Positions 10,650 to 17,575 of a stretch of 27,248 nucleotides of DNA are shown here, piece after piece (within the stretch, counting starts at the first letter, position 1; the number at the start of each line of letters is the position of its first letter). The stretch covers positions 1-27,248 of the forward strand of contig DASUGR010000191.1 in NCBI GenBank assembly GCA_036273915.1. The letters are read 5' to 3'. The notes below the pieces were generated by a model that was not told the origin of the DNA, searched no databases, and saw only the letters and a list, made by a program, of their open reading frames with translations. The stretch comes from PLA2 sp036273915. GTDB taxonomy: Bacteria > Planctomycetota > PLA2. The position numbers and the translations under genes were made by a program.

Positions 10650-11417
10650 CTACCGCCGGAAGCCGCCGCGGAAGCCGCCGCCGAACCCGCGCTCGAACCC
10701 GCCGCCCTCGAACGCGCGGCTGTCGTAGCTCTGGTGGTAGGACGGGTGATAGCCGCCGTAGTTGTAGGCCGGGTGGTACGCCGGCGTGTACGCCGGATGG
10801 TACGGGTGCGCGTACGGATGGTACGGCGTCGCGTGGCCCTGCCAGCAGTAGCCCTGCACGAAGCCGCGCCGCCACGCGTACGCGTAGCCGGGATCGTAGA
10901 TCTCGGCCGGGTCGTAGTAGGGCACCCAGTAGTCGTTCGGGTTCACGGCGCTGATGCCGTAGACGCCGTTCGACACGACAACGCTCTGGTACTGGTTCGA
11001 GACCAGGTTGCCAGCGGTCTGCGCCTGCTGCCGGATCGAGTTGATCGCGTCGTGCACGGTCTTCGGCTGCGCCTGGAACGTCTGCCCGAGCCGCGTCGCC
11101 CACGACAGCTGCGCGTCGAGCATGTGGAGCACGCTCGGGTAGTTGACGAGCGCCTGCACGGACGCCGGCAGCGACGCGGGCGGCGAGCCGCGGGACGCCT
11201 GCGGCTGGTTGATGTAGTCCGAGGCCTGCACGATCGCTCCCGGATTCGTGCACGCGTCGAGCACGTTCGCGACCAGCGGGTCGGGATAGAGGGCGATCGG
11301 CGCCACCTGGTTCTCGACCTGCCCGAGCGACCACATGGCCTGCCCGCCGTCCTCCTGGCTGTTCACGAAGCCCACGGTCAGAAGAACGAAGATGAGAGCG
11401 GTCCCGGCGGTTCGCAT
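10650..11417 (-). CDS. Secreted DUF3300-type protein with His/Tyr/Pro-rich tail
   Basis: This 255-residue protein has a signal peptide (M-R-T-A-G-T-A-L-I-F-V-L-L-T-V-G-F). The core V-A-P-I-A-L-Y-P-D-P-L-V-A-N-V-L-D-A is the hallmark of DUF3300 proteins, a family of unknown function. Between about residues 195 and 235 there is a Y-H-P-A-Y / Y-H-P-S-Y low-complexity run, then a Gly/Arg/Phe-rich end (G-G-G-F-R-G-G-F-R-R). A ribosome site AGGAGGAG (11423-11430) lies 5 bases before the ATG. A TAGAAT -10 (11451-11456) lies further upstream, so unlike several neighbours this gene has an ordinary leader. Confidence 0.77.
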   Translation of the reverse strand: MRTAGTALIFVLLTVGFVNSQEDGGQAMWSLGQVENQVAPIALYPDPLVANVLDACTNPGAIVQASDYINQPQASRGSPPASLPASVQALVNYPSVLHMLDAQLSWATRLGQTFQAQPKTVHDAINSIRQQAQTAGNLVSNQYQSVVVSNGVYGISAVNPNDYWVPYYDPAEIYDPGYAYAWRRGFVQGYCWQGHATPYHPYAHPYHPAYTPAYHPAYNYGGYHPSYHQSYDSRAFEGGGFERGFGGGFRGGFRR

Positions 11418-11450
11418 GCGGTCTCCTCCTGCGCGCGTCGCGCAGCATGG

Positions 11451-11456
11451 ATTCTA
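11451..11456 (-). promoter_or_regulatory. -10 element TAGAAT for the DUF3300/HEAT operon
   Basis: On the minus strand TAGAAT is about 34 bases from the ATG at 11417, with TTTCGG 17 bases upstream as a weak -35. A Shine-Dalgarno sequence lies downstream, so the expected leader is about 27 bases. Confidence 0.45.
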
Positions 11457-11505
11457 GGACCGCCGTCGCGGGACCGAAACGGGGGGGGCTCCGGGGGCCG
11501 CGTGC

Positions 11506-11511
11506 TACCCT
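11506..11511 (+). promoter_or_regulatory. -10-like hexamer TACCCT before the HMA gene
   Basis: TACCCT is exactly 6 bases from the ATG at 11518, so transcription would start at or next to the A of the start codon. There is no ribosome binding site. A copy of the G-rich motif (11481-11499) sits immediately upstream. Confidence 0.45.
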
Positions 11512-11517
11512 CGCCCG

Positions 11518-12003
11518 ATGCGCGCCCTGCGCCTGCTGCTCCCCTTCGCGGCCTTCGGCTGCGCGGCGCCGCACGCGCCGGAGCCGTCGTCCGCGACCGA
11601 GGGCATGTCGGGACTCCTGCGCGTCGTCCTGATGCTCGACAAGCTCAAGTGAATGACGTGAGCGGACGGCATCCAGGATGCCGTCGGGCGCCTGGACGGC
11701 GTCCAGCACGTCGACGTCGAGTTCGGCACGCAGAGGGTCTACATCACGCCGGCGAGGGACCGGACGCTGGACCTCGCGGCGATCGAGCCGGCCGTCCGGG
11801 TCGGCGGCGGCCGTGTCGTGCGCATGCGGATCGCGGCCAGGGGCCGCATCGAGCGGGACGGCAAGGAGACGCGCTTCCGGATCGACGGCTGGGAGGATGC
11901 GTACCCGATCGAGGGCGACGACTTGAAGGACGGCGCCCGCACGCTCCGGCTGGGCGTGCGATTCACGGACGGCAAACCGCACCTCCACGTCGTCGAGGAG
12001 TGA
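11518..12003 (+). CDS. Candidate selenoprotein: lipoprotein HMA domain with two in-frame TGA codons (UxxU for CxxC)
   Basis: One reading frame runs from the ATG at 11518 to the TGA at 12001, broken only by TGA codons at 11650-11652 (position 45) and 11659-11661 (position 48). Reading both as X, the protein is 161 residues. It has a hydrophobic leader ending at a possible lipobox Cys (F-A-A-F-G-C), a short Pro/Ala linker, then an HMA-like domain. The alignment to HMA is gap-free. X45-M-T-X48 falls on CxxC. I52, A55, V56, G61, V62, V65 and V67 fall on the conserved V..AL....GV..V.V pattern. L-D-L-A-A-I-E-P-A-V-R fits helix 2, and a C-terminal extension follows. Almost every codon before, between and after the TGAs ends in G or C, so the frame looks translated throughout. 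TGA is the ordinary stop of neighbouring genes and TGG encodes Trp, so global recoding is unlikely. The alternative is a recently inactivated gene. Role inferred: extracytoplasmic soft-metal binding. Confidence 0.6.
11665..11706 (+). promoter_or_regulatory. Candidate bacterial SECIS hairpins
   Basis: Two adjacent stem-loops follow the TGAs. The first is GACGGCAT (11665-11672) paired with ATGCCGTC (11678-11685), loop CCAGG, 20 bases after the first TGA. The second is GGGCGCC (11686-11692) paired with GGCGTCC (11698-11704), loop TGGAC, 31 bases after the second TGA. An alternative for the second is CTGGAC-GGC-GTCCAG (11692-11706), with a G-G-starting loop 36 bases from that TGA. Bacterial SECIS loops usually lie about 16-37 bases downstream and start with a G in one of the first two positions. 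High GC makes chance hairpins common. Confidence 0.4.
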
Positions 12004-12016
12004 CGGGGCCGCGCCG

Positions 12017-13489
12017 CTACTTGCACGTCGCGGGCGGCGTCGTGCGGTCGTCGAGGATCATCACGACGCTGCGCGTCGGGTCGCCGTCCTGGTCGTGGAG
12101 GCCGCCGGCGAGGACCGTCGCGCCGCTCGGGTCGTTGAACCCGACGTGCCCCGCCATCGGGAACGGCAGCTCGGAGGCCGTCACGTCGTAGACGAGCGCG
12201 TTCGGCGACCCGCCCGGGTTCTGGACGTACTCGACGATCTCCAGCGTGGGGATCGTCCGCCCGCCGGCCGAGATCTGGAAGCCGCCCGCCGCGAGGTAGA
12301 GCTTCCCCGTCGAACCCCACGGCGTCAGGCTGTACGCGCCGCGCCGGTCGAAGAGGAGCTTCGTCGCGAGCCACGAGAGGTCCGTGTCGAAGTCGTGGAT
12401 CACGATGCTCCGCGTGTCCCCCGCGACGACCATCACGCGCCCGTCGTGCGTGACGACGCCCTGCGAACGGAACCGCGCGTCGGGCTCGAAGAACGGCACC
12501 ACGTTGACGGTGTCCACGCGGGCCGCGATCTGGCTCAGGTTGCCGACGGTCACGTAGACGTCGTCGAAGCCGCGCGAGAACTGGAGGTGCTGCGCCGACG
12601 GCTGGCCGAGGTGGCCGGAATGCCCGTGCCACGACCCGTTCTCGAGGTACTCGAGGGAGTCGAGCGGATCGCCCGCGTCGCCGAAGCCGCCCGACACGAG
12701 GACGCCGGACCGGAAACGGCTCGCGGCGTGCCACCGTCGCGCCTCGAGGAGAGGGGGCCCGGGGGAGGACCCGCTCGAGGGGTCAAAGTACTCCGTGGTC
12801 GCGAGCGGCGCCCCGCCCGGCGAGGCGACGCCGCCGACGATGAGGAGGCGGCCGTCCTGGAGCAGCGTGGCCGTGAACTCCGCGCGCGGGCCGAGGAGCC
12901 CATTCGGCAGCAGCTTGAACGTGCGCGTGCCCGGATCCCATTCCTCCACGGTGTCGGTCGCCTCGGTCGCGCTGCGGTGGCCGCCGAGCACGAACACGCG
13001 CGTGCCGATCCGCACGACCTGCGCGAGGTAGCGGGGGACGTTGAGCCGGTCGCCGAGGTCGAGGATCTGGTCCTCGCGCACGGCCGGCGTCGGTCCGCCC
13101 GTGATGAAGCAGACATCCGTGTCGGCGCCGAGCGCGGCGCCGGACGCGGACCGGATCGCGCTCTTCACGACGAGCTGGAAGCGGGCGTCCGGCGGGAGGT
13201 CGGGCGAGGGTTGCACGCGCACGCTCCGGGGGTTCGCGGGCTCCGTGACGATGTTCGCGGGCACCTGGGTGCCGTTCGAACGCAGGAGCACGAGCGTGCC
13301 CAGCGAGAGCGTGCTCACGTCCACGCTCTGGGAGAAGGTGACCGAGATCCACGTGCCCGTCGCGAAGCCGATCGTGCCGTCCGCCGGGACCGTGGCCACG
13401 ACCTCGAAGGAGGCCGCGCCCCCGCCTCCCCCGCCGCCGCCGCCGCATGCGGCGAGCAGCACGGCCAAGGAGGCAACCCACGCCTTCAT
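12017..13489 (-). CDS. Kelch-repeat lipoprotein with N-terminal Ig-like domain
   Basis: This 490-residue protein has a lipoprotein signal (S-L-A-V-L-L-A-A-C) followed directly by nine glycines. An Ig-like domain of the Big_5 type (about residues 25-130, V-P-A-D-G-T-I-G-F-A-T-G-T-W-I-S-V-T-F-S) precedes several kelch blades such as V-F-V-L-G-G-H-R-S-A-T and L-L-I-V-G-G-V-A-S, each with a later E-Y-F-D-P or E-E-W-D-P turn. A six- or seven-bladed propeller anchored to a membrane is expected; the ligand is unknown. The ATG at 13489 is preceded by TATAAG-GGGGAC. It converges with the HMA gene with a 13-base gap and is divergent from rtcA. Confidence 0.82.
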   Translation of the reverse strand: MKAWVASLAVLLAACGGGGGGGGGAASFEVVATVPADGTIGFATGTWISVTFSQSVDVSTLSLGTLVLLRSNGTQVPANIVTEPANPRSVRVQPSPDLPPDARFQLVVKSAIRSASGAALGADTDVCFITGGPTPAVREDQILDLGDRLNVPRYLAQVVRIGTRVFVLGGHRSATEATDTVEEWDPGTRTFKLLPNGLLGPRAEFTATLLQDGRLLIVGGVASPGGAPLATTEYFDPSSGSSPGPPLLEARRWHAASRFRSGVLVSGGFGDAGDPLDSLEYLENGSWHGHSGHLGQPSAQHLQFSRGFDDVYVTVGNLSQIAARVDTVNVVPFFEPDARFRSQGVVTHDGRVMVVAGDTRSIVIHDFDTDLSWLATKLLFDRRGAYSLTPWGSTGKLYLAAGGFQISAGGRTIPTLEIVEYVQNPGGSPNALVYDVTASELPFPMAGHVGFNDPSGATVLAGGLHDQDGDPTRSVVMILDDRTTPPATCK

Positions 13490-13495
13490 GTCCCC

Positions 13496-13501
13496 CTTAT
13501 A
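13496..13501 (-). promoter_or_regulatory. -10-like hexamer TATAAG before the kelch gene
   Basis: On the minus strand TATAAG is followed by six bases (GGGGAC) and then the ATG at 13489. The spacing fits leaderless transcription, although the six bases could also serve as a very close ribosome site. Confidence 0.45.
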
Positions 13502-13555
13502 CCGGCGCGGCGGCCCGATTTCACCGGGGGACACGGGCGCACACGGCGGCCCGGT

Positions 13556-13561
13556 CATAAT
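13556..13561 (+). promoter_or_regulatory. -10 element CATAAT before rtcA
   Basis: CATAAT is one base from the consensus TATAAT and lies 7 bases before the ATG at 13569, placing the transcript start at or next to the start codon. No -35 was recognised. Confidence 0.5.
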
Positions 13562-13568
13562 CCGGGAC

Positions 13569-14567
13569 ATGGAGCCCCTCCGGATCGACGGCGCCGAGGG
13601 CGAGGGCGGCGGCCAGATCGTCCGCACGGCGCTCGGCCTCTCCCTCGTGACCGGGCGGGAGGTCCGCCTCAGGAACATCCGGGCACGGCGGGCGCGGCCC
13701 GGCCTTCTCCGCCAGCACCTGACCGCCGTCGAGGCCGCGGCGCGGATCGGCGACGCCCGCGTCGAGGGGGCGCGCCTCGGCAGCACGGAGCTCGCCTTCG
13801 CGCCCGGGAGGGTCCGGGCCGGCGACTCCGCCTTCGACGTCGGCACGGCGGGCAGCGTCACGCTCGTGCTGCAGACGGTGCTCCCGGCGCTGCTCGTCGC
13901 CGACGCCCCGTCGCGCGTGACGCTCTTCGGCGGCACGCACAACCCGCTCGCGCCGCCCTTCGACTTCCTCGCGCGCGTGTTCGTGCCCGCGATCGCGCGG
14001 ATGGGCGCGCGCGTGCGCCTCGACCTCGTGCGCCACGGCTTCTTCCCCGCGGGCGGCGGCGAGGTGCGCGCGGAGGTGGTTCCCTCCCCCCTCGCCCCCC
14101 TCCTTCTGTTGCAACGGGGAGAGATCCTGCGCCGGCGCGCCGAGGCCGTCGTCGCCAACCTGCCGCTGTCGATCGCCGAGCGGGAGCTCCGCGCCATCGG
14201 CTGGGACGAATCGGTCGCGCGGCCGGTCGAATCGGCGGGGCCGGGCAACGTCGTGATGCTCCACGTCGAGTCCGAGCACGCGTCGGAGCTCGTCACCGGG
14301 TTCGGGGCGAGAGGGGTGCCCGCGGAACGCGTCGCGCAGGGGGCGCTTGCCGGGATGGAGCGCTATCTCGCCGCCGACGTCCCGGTGGGCGAGCACCTCG
14401 CGGACCAGCTGCTCGTCCCGATGGCGCTCGCCGGCGGGGGCGCCTTCCGGACGATGCCGCTCTCCTCCCACGCGCGCACGAACGCGGCGCTGATCGAGCG
14501 GTTCCTGCCCGTGCGGTTCGCGTTCGAGGCGGGAGTGTTGCGAATAGAGGGGGTCCGGGGGAGGTAA
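13569..14567 (+). CDS. rtcA: RNA 3'-terminal phosphate cyclase
   Basis: RtcA uses ATP to convert an RNA 3'-phosphate to a 2',3'-cyclic phosphate through an enzyme-AMP intermediate. The 332-residue length matches the family. Signature sequences are the N-terminal I-D-G-A-E-G-E-G-G-G-Q-I-V-R-T, the G-G-T-H-N motif, H-G-F-F-P-A-G-G-G, and the adenylylated histidine in P-L-S-S-H-A-R-T-N (His301). No rtcB or rtcR is adjacent. A stretch coding P-S-P-L-A-P-L-L-L-L-Q (14081-14115) and the last residues (E-G-V-R-G-R) overlap copies of the G-rich motif, so these parts may be inserted sequence. Confidence 0.95.
   Translation: MEPLRIDGAEGEGGGQIVRTALGLSLVTGREVRLRNIRARRARPGLLRQHLTAVEAAARIGDARVEGARLGSTELAFAPGRVRAGDSAFDVGTAGSVTLVLQTVLPALLVADAPSRVTLFGGTHNPLAPPFDFLARVFVPAIARMGARVRLDLVRHGFFPAGGGEVRAEVVPSPLAPLLLLQRGEILRRRAEAVVANLPLSIAERELRAIGWDESVARPVESAGPGNVVMLHVESEHASELVTGFGARGVPAERVAQGALAGMERYLAADVPVGEHLADQLLVPMALAGGGAFRTMPLSSHARTNAALIERFLPVRFAFEAGVLRIEGVRGR
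14546..14564 (+). repeat. G-rich motif copy forming the 3' end of rtcA
   Basis: AGAGGGGGTCCGGGGGAGG encodes the last codons of rtcA and abuts its TAA stop. See the finding on the dispersed motif. Confidence 0.45.
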
Positions 14568-14573
14568 CGATCG

Positions 14574-14600
14574 AAACGGCCCTTGCGCGGCAAGGGGCCC
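14574..14600 (+). terminator. Possible hairpin terminator after rtcA
   Basis: GGCCCTTG and CAAGGGGCC pair with one bulged G around a CGCGG loop, a few bases after the rtcA stop. No T tract follows. GACAAT at 14607-14612 just downstream could be the -10 of the NfeD/flotillin operon. Confidence 0.3.
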
Positions 14601-14647
14601 CAAACGGACAATGCTCGGGCGGGCGCTCGGGCGCCTGGGAGGGACCG

Positions 14648-15226
14648 GTGGAGTACGCGATCTACAAGTACTGCGCCATCGTCGGCGGGGTTCTCGTGGG
14701 GCTGCAGCTGATCCTCCAGCTCTTCGGGATGGGCGGCGACCACGACGTCGACGCCCACGCCGACGTCGACGTGGACCACGGCGACCTCCACGGGGAGGCG
14801 GGGACCGAGGGCCACGGCAACGTCTTCGCCGGCATCCTATCGTTCAAGGCGCTGTCCGCGTTCGCGGGCGTGTTCGGCCTCGTCGGGCTCGTGACCATCG
14901 AGCACAAGTTCGGTGAGATCGCCCGGATGGGGATCGCCGCGAGTGCGGGCGTCGCGAGCATGTTCGTCGTCGCCTGGACGATGCGCGGCCTCGCGCGCCT
15001 CAGCGCCTCGGGCACCGTCCACGTCGGCAACGCCGTGGGCGCGACCGGCACGGTCTACCTCCGGGTGCCCGGGCACGGCTCGGGCCGCGGCAAGGTCACG
15101 GTCGAGATCCAGGGCCGTTCCATGGAATTCCCGGCAGTCACCGACGGCGACACCCTCGAGACGGGGATGCAGGTGACGGTCGAGGCGGTCGAGGGCGACG
15201 ACCTGCTGAAGGTCGTCCGAAGCTAG
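14648..15226 (+). CDS. NfeD-like membrane protein with His/Asp-rich segment
   Basis: This 192-residue protein has an N-terminal membrane segment (A-I-V-G-G-V-L-V-G-L-Q-L-I-L-Q-L-F), a His/Asp-rich stretch at about residues 31-60 (H-D-V-D-A-H-A-D-V-D-V-D-H-G-D), two further hydrophobic segments, and a C-terminal OB-like domain (V-G-A-T-G-T-V-Y-L-R-V to L-L-K-V-V). This matches NfeD/YuaF-type partners of flotillins, and the flotillin gene follows 12 bases later as in B. subtilis yuaF-floT. GTG at 14648 follows GGGAGGG at a good distance. It probably helps form or modulate flotillin membrane domains. Confidence 0.78.
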   Translation: MEYAIYKYCAIVGGVLVGLQLILQLFGMGGDHDVDAHADVDVDHGDLHGEAGTEGHGNVFAGILSFKALSAFAGVFGLVGLVTIEHKFGEIARMGIAASAGVASMFVVAWTMRGLARLSASGTVHVGNAVGATGTVYLRVPGHGSGRGKVTVEIQGRSMEFPAVTDGDTLETGMQVTVEAVEGDDLLKVVRS

Positions 15227-15238
15227 GGAGGCGAGAAC

Positions 15239-16834
15239 ATGTTTGCTGCGGCACCGGGGCCCGAAGTCCTTCTCATCCTGTTCGTCGCGGTCTTCGCGTT
15301 CAGCATCCTGCTGCTGCTGATCAAGCGATACCGGCGATGCCCGTCGAACAAGGTCCTCGTCGTCTACGGAAAGGTGACGGGGCAGCAGGCGGCGAAGTGC
15401 GTGCACGGCGGCGCGGCCTTCATCTGGCCCGTCGTGCAGGACTACGCCTACCTCGACCTCGAGCCGATCCAGATCGAGATCCCGCTCAAGGGCGCGCTCT
15501 CCCTCGAGAACATCCGCGTCAACGTCCCCTCGGTGTTCACGGTGGCGATCGGCACCGAGCCGACCATCATGCAGAACGCCGCGGTGCGCCTCCTGAATCT
15601 CGCCTCCGACGACATCATGGCGCAGGCGCGCGACATCATCTTCGGCCAGCTGCGCCAAGTGATCGCGTCGATGAAGATCGAGGACATCAACCGCGACCGC
15701 GAGGCCTTCCTGAGCTCGATCCAGGCCTCGCTCGAGCCGGAGCTCCGGAAGATCGGCCTCGTCCTCATCAACGTCAACATCACGGACATCACCGACGACT
15801 CGGGCTACATCGAGGCGATCGGGCGCAAGGCCGCCGCGACCGCCATTCAGCAGGCGACGATCGACGTCGCCGACCAGGAGAAGAAGGGCGCCGTCGGCGT
15901 CGCGGGCGCCAATCGGGAGAAGGACATCCAGGTCGCGGTCGCGCAGAAGGAGCGCGACATCGGCACGAAGGATGCCGAGAAGGAGCGCACGATCCAGGTC
16001 GCCAACCTCGAGAAGGAGTCGAAGGTCGGCGAGCAGAAGGCGCACTTCCAGCGCGATGCGCAGGTCGCCGACGCGGAACGGGAGAAGCGCATCCGCGTGG
16101 CGGAGGCGAACGCGCTGGCGGTGAAGGGCGAGAACGACGCGCAGGCGACGATCGCGCGCACGAACGCCGACCTCGCCATCGAGCAGGCGGGCGCCTACCA
16201 GCGCGGCGAGACGAGCCGGCGCGTGGCCGAGGCGGAGGTCCTGAAGGCGCAGTACGAGGCGCAGACGATCGCGGCGAAGGCGCAGGAGGCGAAGATCGAG
16301 GCGGAGAAGAACGCCGAGCTCGTCGCGCTCGCGAAGTCGCAGAAGGCGAAGATGATCGTCGACGCCGAGGCGGCGGCCGAGCGGCGCCGCATCGAGGCGC
16401 AGGGCGAGGCGAGCGCGATCTTCGCGAAGCTCGAGGCGGAGGCGCGCGGCCAGTACGAGATCCTCCAGAAGAAGGGGCAGGGCTTCGCCGAGATCGTGAA
16501 GGCGTGCGGCGACGCGCAGGCGGCCTTCCAGATGATGATGCTCGAGCACTTGGACCACCTCGCGGACACCGCGTCGAGCGCGATCAGCAACATCAAGTTC
16601 GACAAGGTCGTCGTCTGGGACCCGGGCACGAACGGCAACGGGAAGTCGGCGACCGCCGGGTTCCTGCAGGGGCTCGCGGGCTCGCTGCCCCCGATGCTCC
16701 AGATGATGCGCGACATCGGCGGCGTGCAGATGCCCGACTACTTCGGGAAGGTGACCGGCGACGCGAAGGCCGGGACGCCCGAGGCGAAACGCTCCGAGCC
16801 GGCGGCCACCGAGCCGAAGAAGAAGGCGACGTAG
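15239..16834 (+). CDS. Flotillin (SPFH-domain membrane scaffold)
   Basis: Flotillins organise membrane microdomains and oligomerise through coiled coils. The 531 residues show a membrane anchor at about 9-27 (V-L-L-I-L-F-V-A-V-F-A-F), the SPFH/band-7 domain up to about residue 200 (V-N-V-P-S-V-F-T-V-A-I-G-T), and a long Ala/Glu/Lys coiled coil to about 430. It has the typical E-A-x-A-E-R-R-R-I-E-A-Q-G-E-A heptads and an E-K-x-x-x-I-Q-V-A subrepeat near 225-290. A Lys-rich tail ends the protein. AGGGAGGCGAG precedes the ATG. It is second gene of an operon with the NfeD-like protein; the nearest named relative is FloT/YuaG. Confidence 0.93.
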   Translation: MFAAAPGPEVLLILFVAVFAFSILLLLIKRYRRCPSNKVLVVYGKVTGQQAAKCVHGGAAFIWPVVQDYAYLDLEPIQIEIPLKGALSLENIRVNVPSVFTVAIGTEPTIMQNAAVRLLNLASDDIMAQARDIIFGQLRQVIASMKIEDINRDREAFLSSIQASLEPELRKIGLVLINVNITDITDDSGYIEAIGRKAAATAIQQATIDVADQEKKGAVGVAGANREKDIQVAVAQKERDIGTKDAEKERTIQVANLEKESKVGEQKAHFQRDAQVADAEREKRIRVAEANALAVKGENDAQATIARTNADLAIEQAGAYQRGETSRRVAEAEVLKAQYEAQTIAAKAQEAKIEAEKNAELVALAKSQKAKMIVDAEAAAERRRIEAQGEASAIFAKLEAEARGQYEILQKKGQGFAEIVKACGDAQAAFQMMMLEHLDHLADTASSAISNIKFDKVVVWDPGTNGNGKSATAGFLQGLAGSLPPMLQMMRDIGGVQMPDYFGKVTGDAKAGTPEAKRSEPAATEPKKKAT

Positions 16835-17320
16835 TTGGGCGCGGAGTCACAGGGGGTTCCGGGGGCGGTCGATCGGATCGCCCCCGGGCCGCGTCTCGAG
16901 CGCATCTGGATCAAGCGCCGGCGCCGCGAGGCCACGGAGGAGGTCGCGCGCGCGACCCTCCTCGCGGGATCGGGCATCGACGGCAACGCGGACCGCGGCG
17001 GCCGCCGCCAGGTGACGATCCTCTCCCTCGATCGTTGGCGCGAGCTCATGGCGGAGCTGGGCTCCGACCTTGACCCGCGCGCGCGCCGCGCGAACCTCCT
17101 CGTGTCGGGGATCGAGCTCGCGGAGAGCCGCGGCCGCGTGCTCGCGGTGGGGAACTGCGCGCTCCGCATCCGCGGGGAGACGCGACCCTGCGAGCGGATG
17201 GACGAGGCGCTGCCCGGGCTCCGCGAGGCGATGCGCGCGCGCTGGGGCGGCGGCGTCTTCGCCGAGGTCGTTCGCGGCGGGGAGATCGCCGTGGGAGATG
17301 CCGCGGCGTGGGAGGAGTGA
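16835..17320 (+). CDS. MOSC-domain protein
   Basis: This 161-residue protein has the MOSC fold pattern L-E-R-I-W-I-K near the N-terminus, G-S-G-I-D-G-N-A-D-R-G-G-R-R-Q-V-T-I-L, and A-N-L-L-V-S-G-I-E-L. MOSC domains bind a sulfur or molybdenum cofactor ligand in molybdenum-cofactor sulfurases and relatives. The family's conserved Cys may be in N-C-A-L-R-I or R-P-C-E-R-M. The only possible start in frame is TTG at 16835, touching the flotillin stop. The first ten codons overlap a copy of the G-rich motif and a 9-bp hairpin, so the N-terminus is odd and the true start is uncertain. Confidence 0.78.
   Translation: MGAESQGVPGAVDRIAPGPRLERIWIKRRRREATEEVARATLLAGSGIDGNADRGGRRQVTILSLDRWRELMAELGSDLDPRARRANLLVSGIELAESRGRVLAVGNCALRIRGETRPCERMDEALPGLREAMRARWGGGVFAEVVRGGEIAVGDAAAWEE
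16851..16887 (+). repeat. G-rich motif copy with hairpin after flotillin
   Basis: AGGGGGTTCCGGGGGCGG (16851-16868) nearly matches the copy at 3426-3444. CCGGGGGCG (16859-16867) pairs with CGCCCCCGG (16879-16887) around an 11-base loop, directly after the flotillin stop. It could act as a terminator or mRNA stabiliser, yet it lies inside the apparent MOSC reading frame. Confidence 0.5.
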
Positions 17321-17394
17321 CCGCGATGGCGCTCATGGCCGCCGGGACGGTGCTGCCGGGGCTCGTCCTCGGGCATCTCCGGCGGCCCGCGTAG

Positions 17395-17575
17395 CTCCCT
17401 CCCCCCTCCCGGGACCCTCCTCCTTCCCCCGCGGCATTCCCTGCGCGGCACGTTTGTCCCGCGCTGAGACGCTCGCCCTTTGCCTTCCGCCGGGGGAGTG
17501 GGACTCTTCCTCTGAGATGCACTCCGGCGGGCCCGGTGTGCACAGGGGAATTTGGGGTCTCCAAGGAGCTGCAAC
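17395..17575 (+). other. Intergenic region before the PilX-like gene
   Basis: This is the longest gene-free stretch (181 bases). It is C-rich at its start (CTCCCTCCCCCCTCCC), then mixed. I see no confident promoter; the only clear signal is AAGGAG at 17563-17568 for the next gene. Confidence 0.5.

Noticed and set aside
11653..11661. Two separate genes, one ending at 11652 and one starting later, instead of one TGA-containing gene
   Set aside because: No plausible start or ribosome site exists in frame between the TGAs and 11818, and a start there would cut the HMA domain in half. The frame is coding-like throughout.
17326..17394. 22-codon open frame M-A-L-M-A-A-G-T-V-L after the MOSC gene
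   Set aside because: It is short and has no ribosome site. It could be a tiny membrane peptide, but nothing supports translation.
17430..17460. Sigma-54-like promoter (GGCACGTTTGTC)
   Set aside because: It lacks the required GC doublet at the proper spacing, and no other sigma-54 evidence exists.
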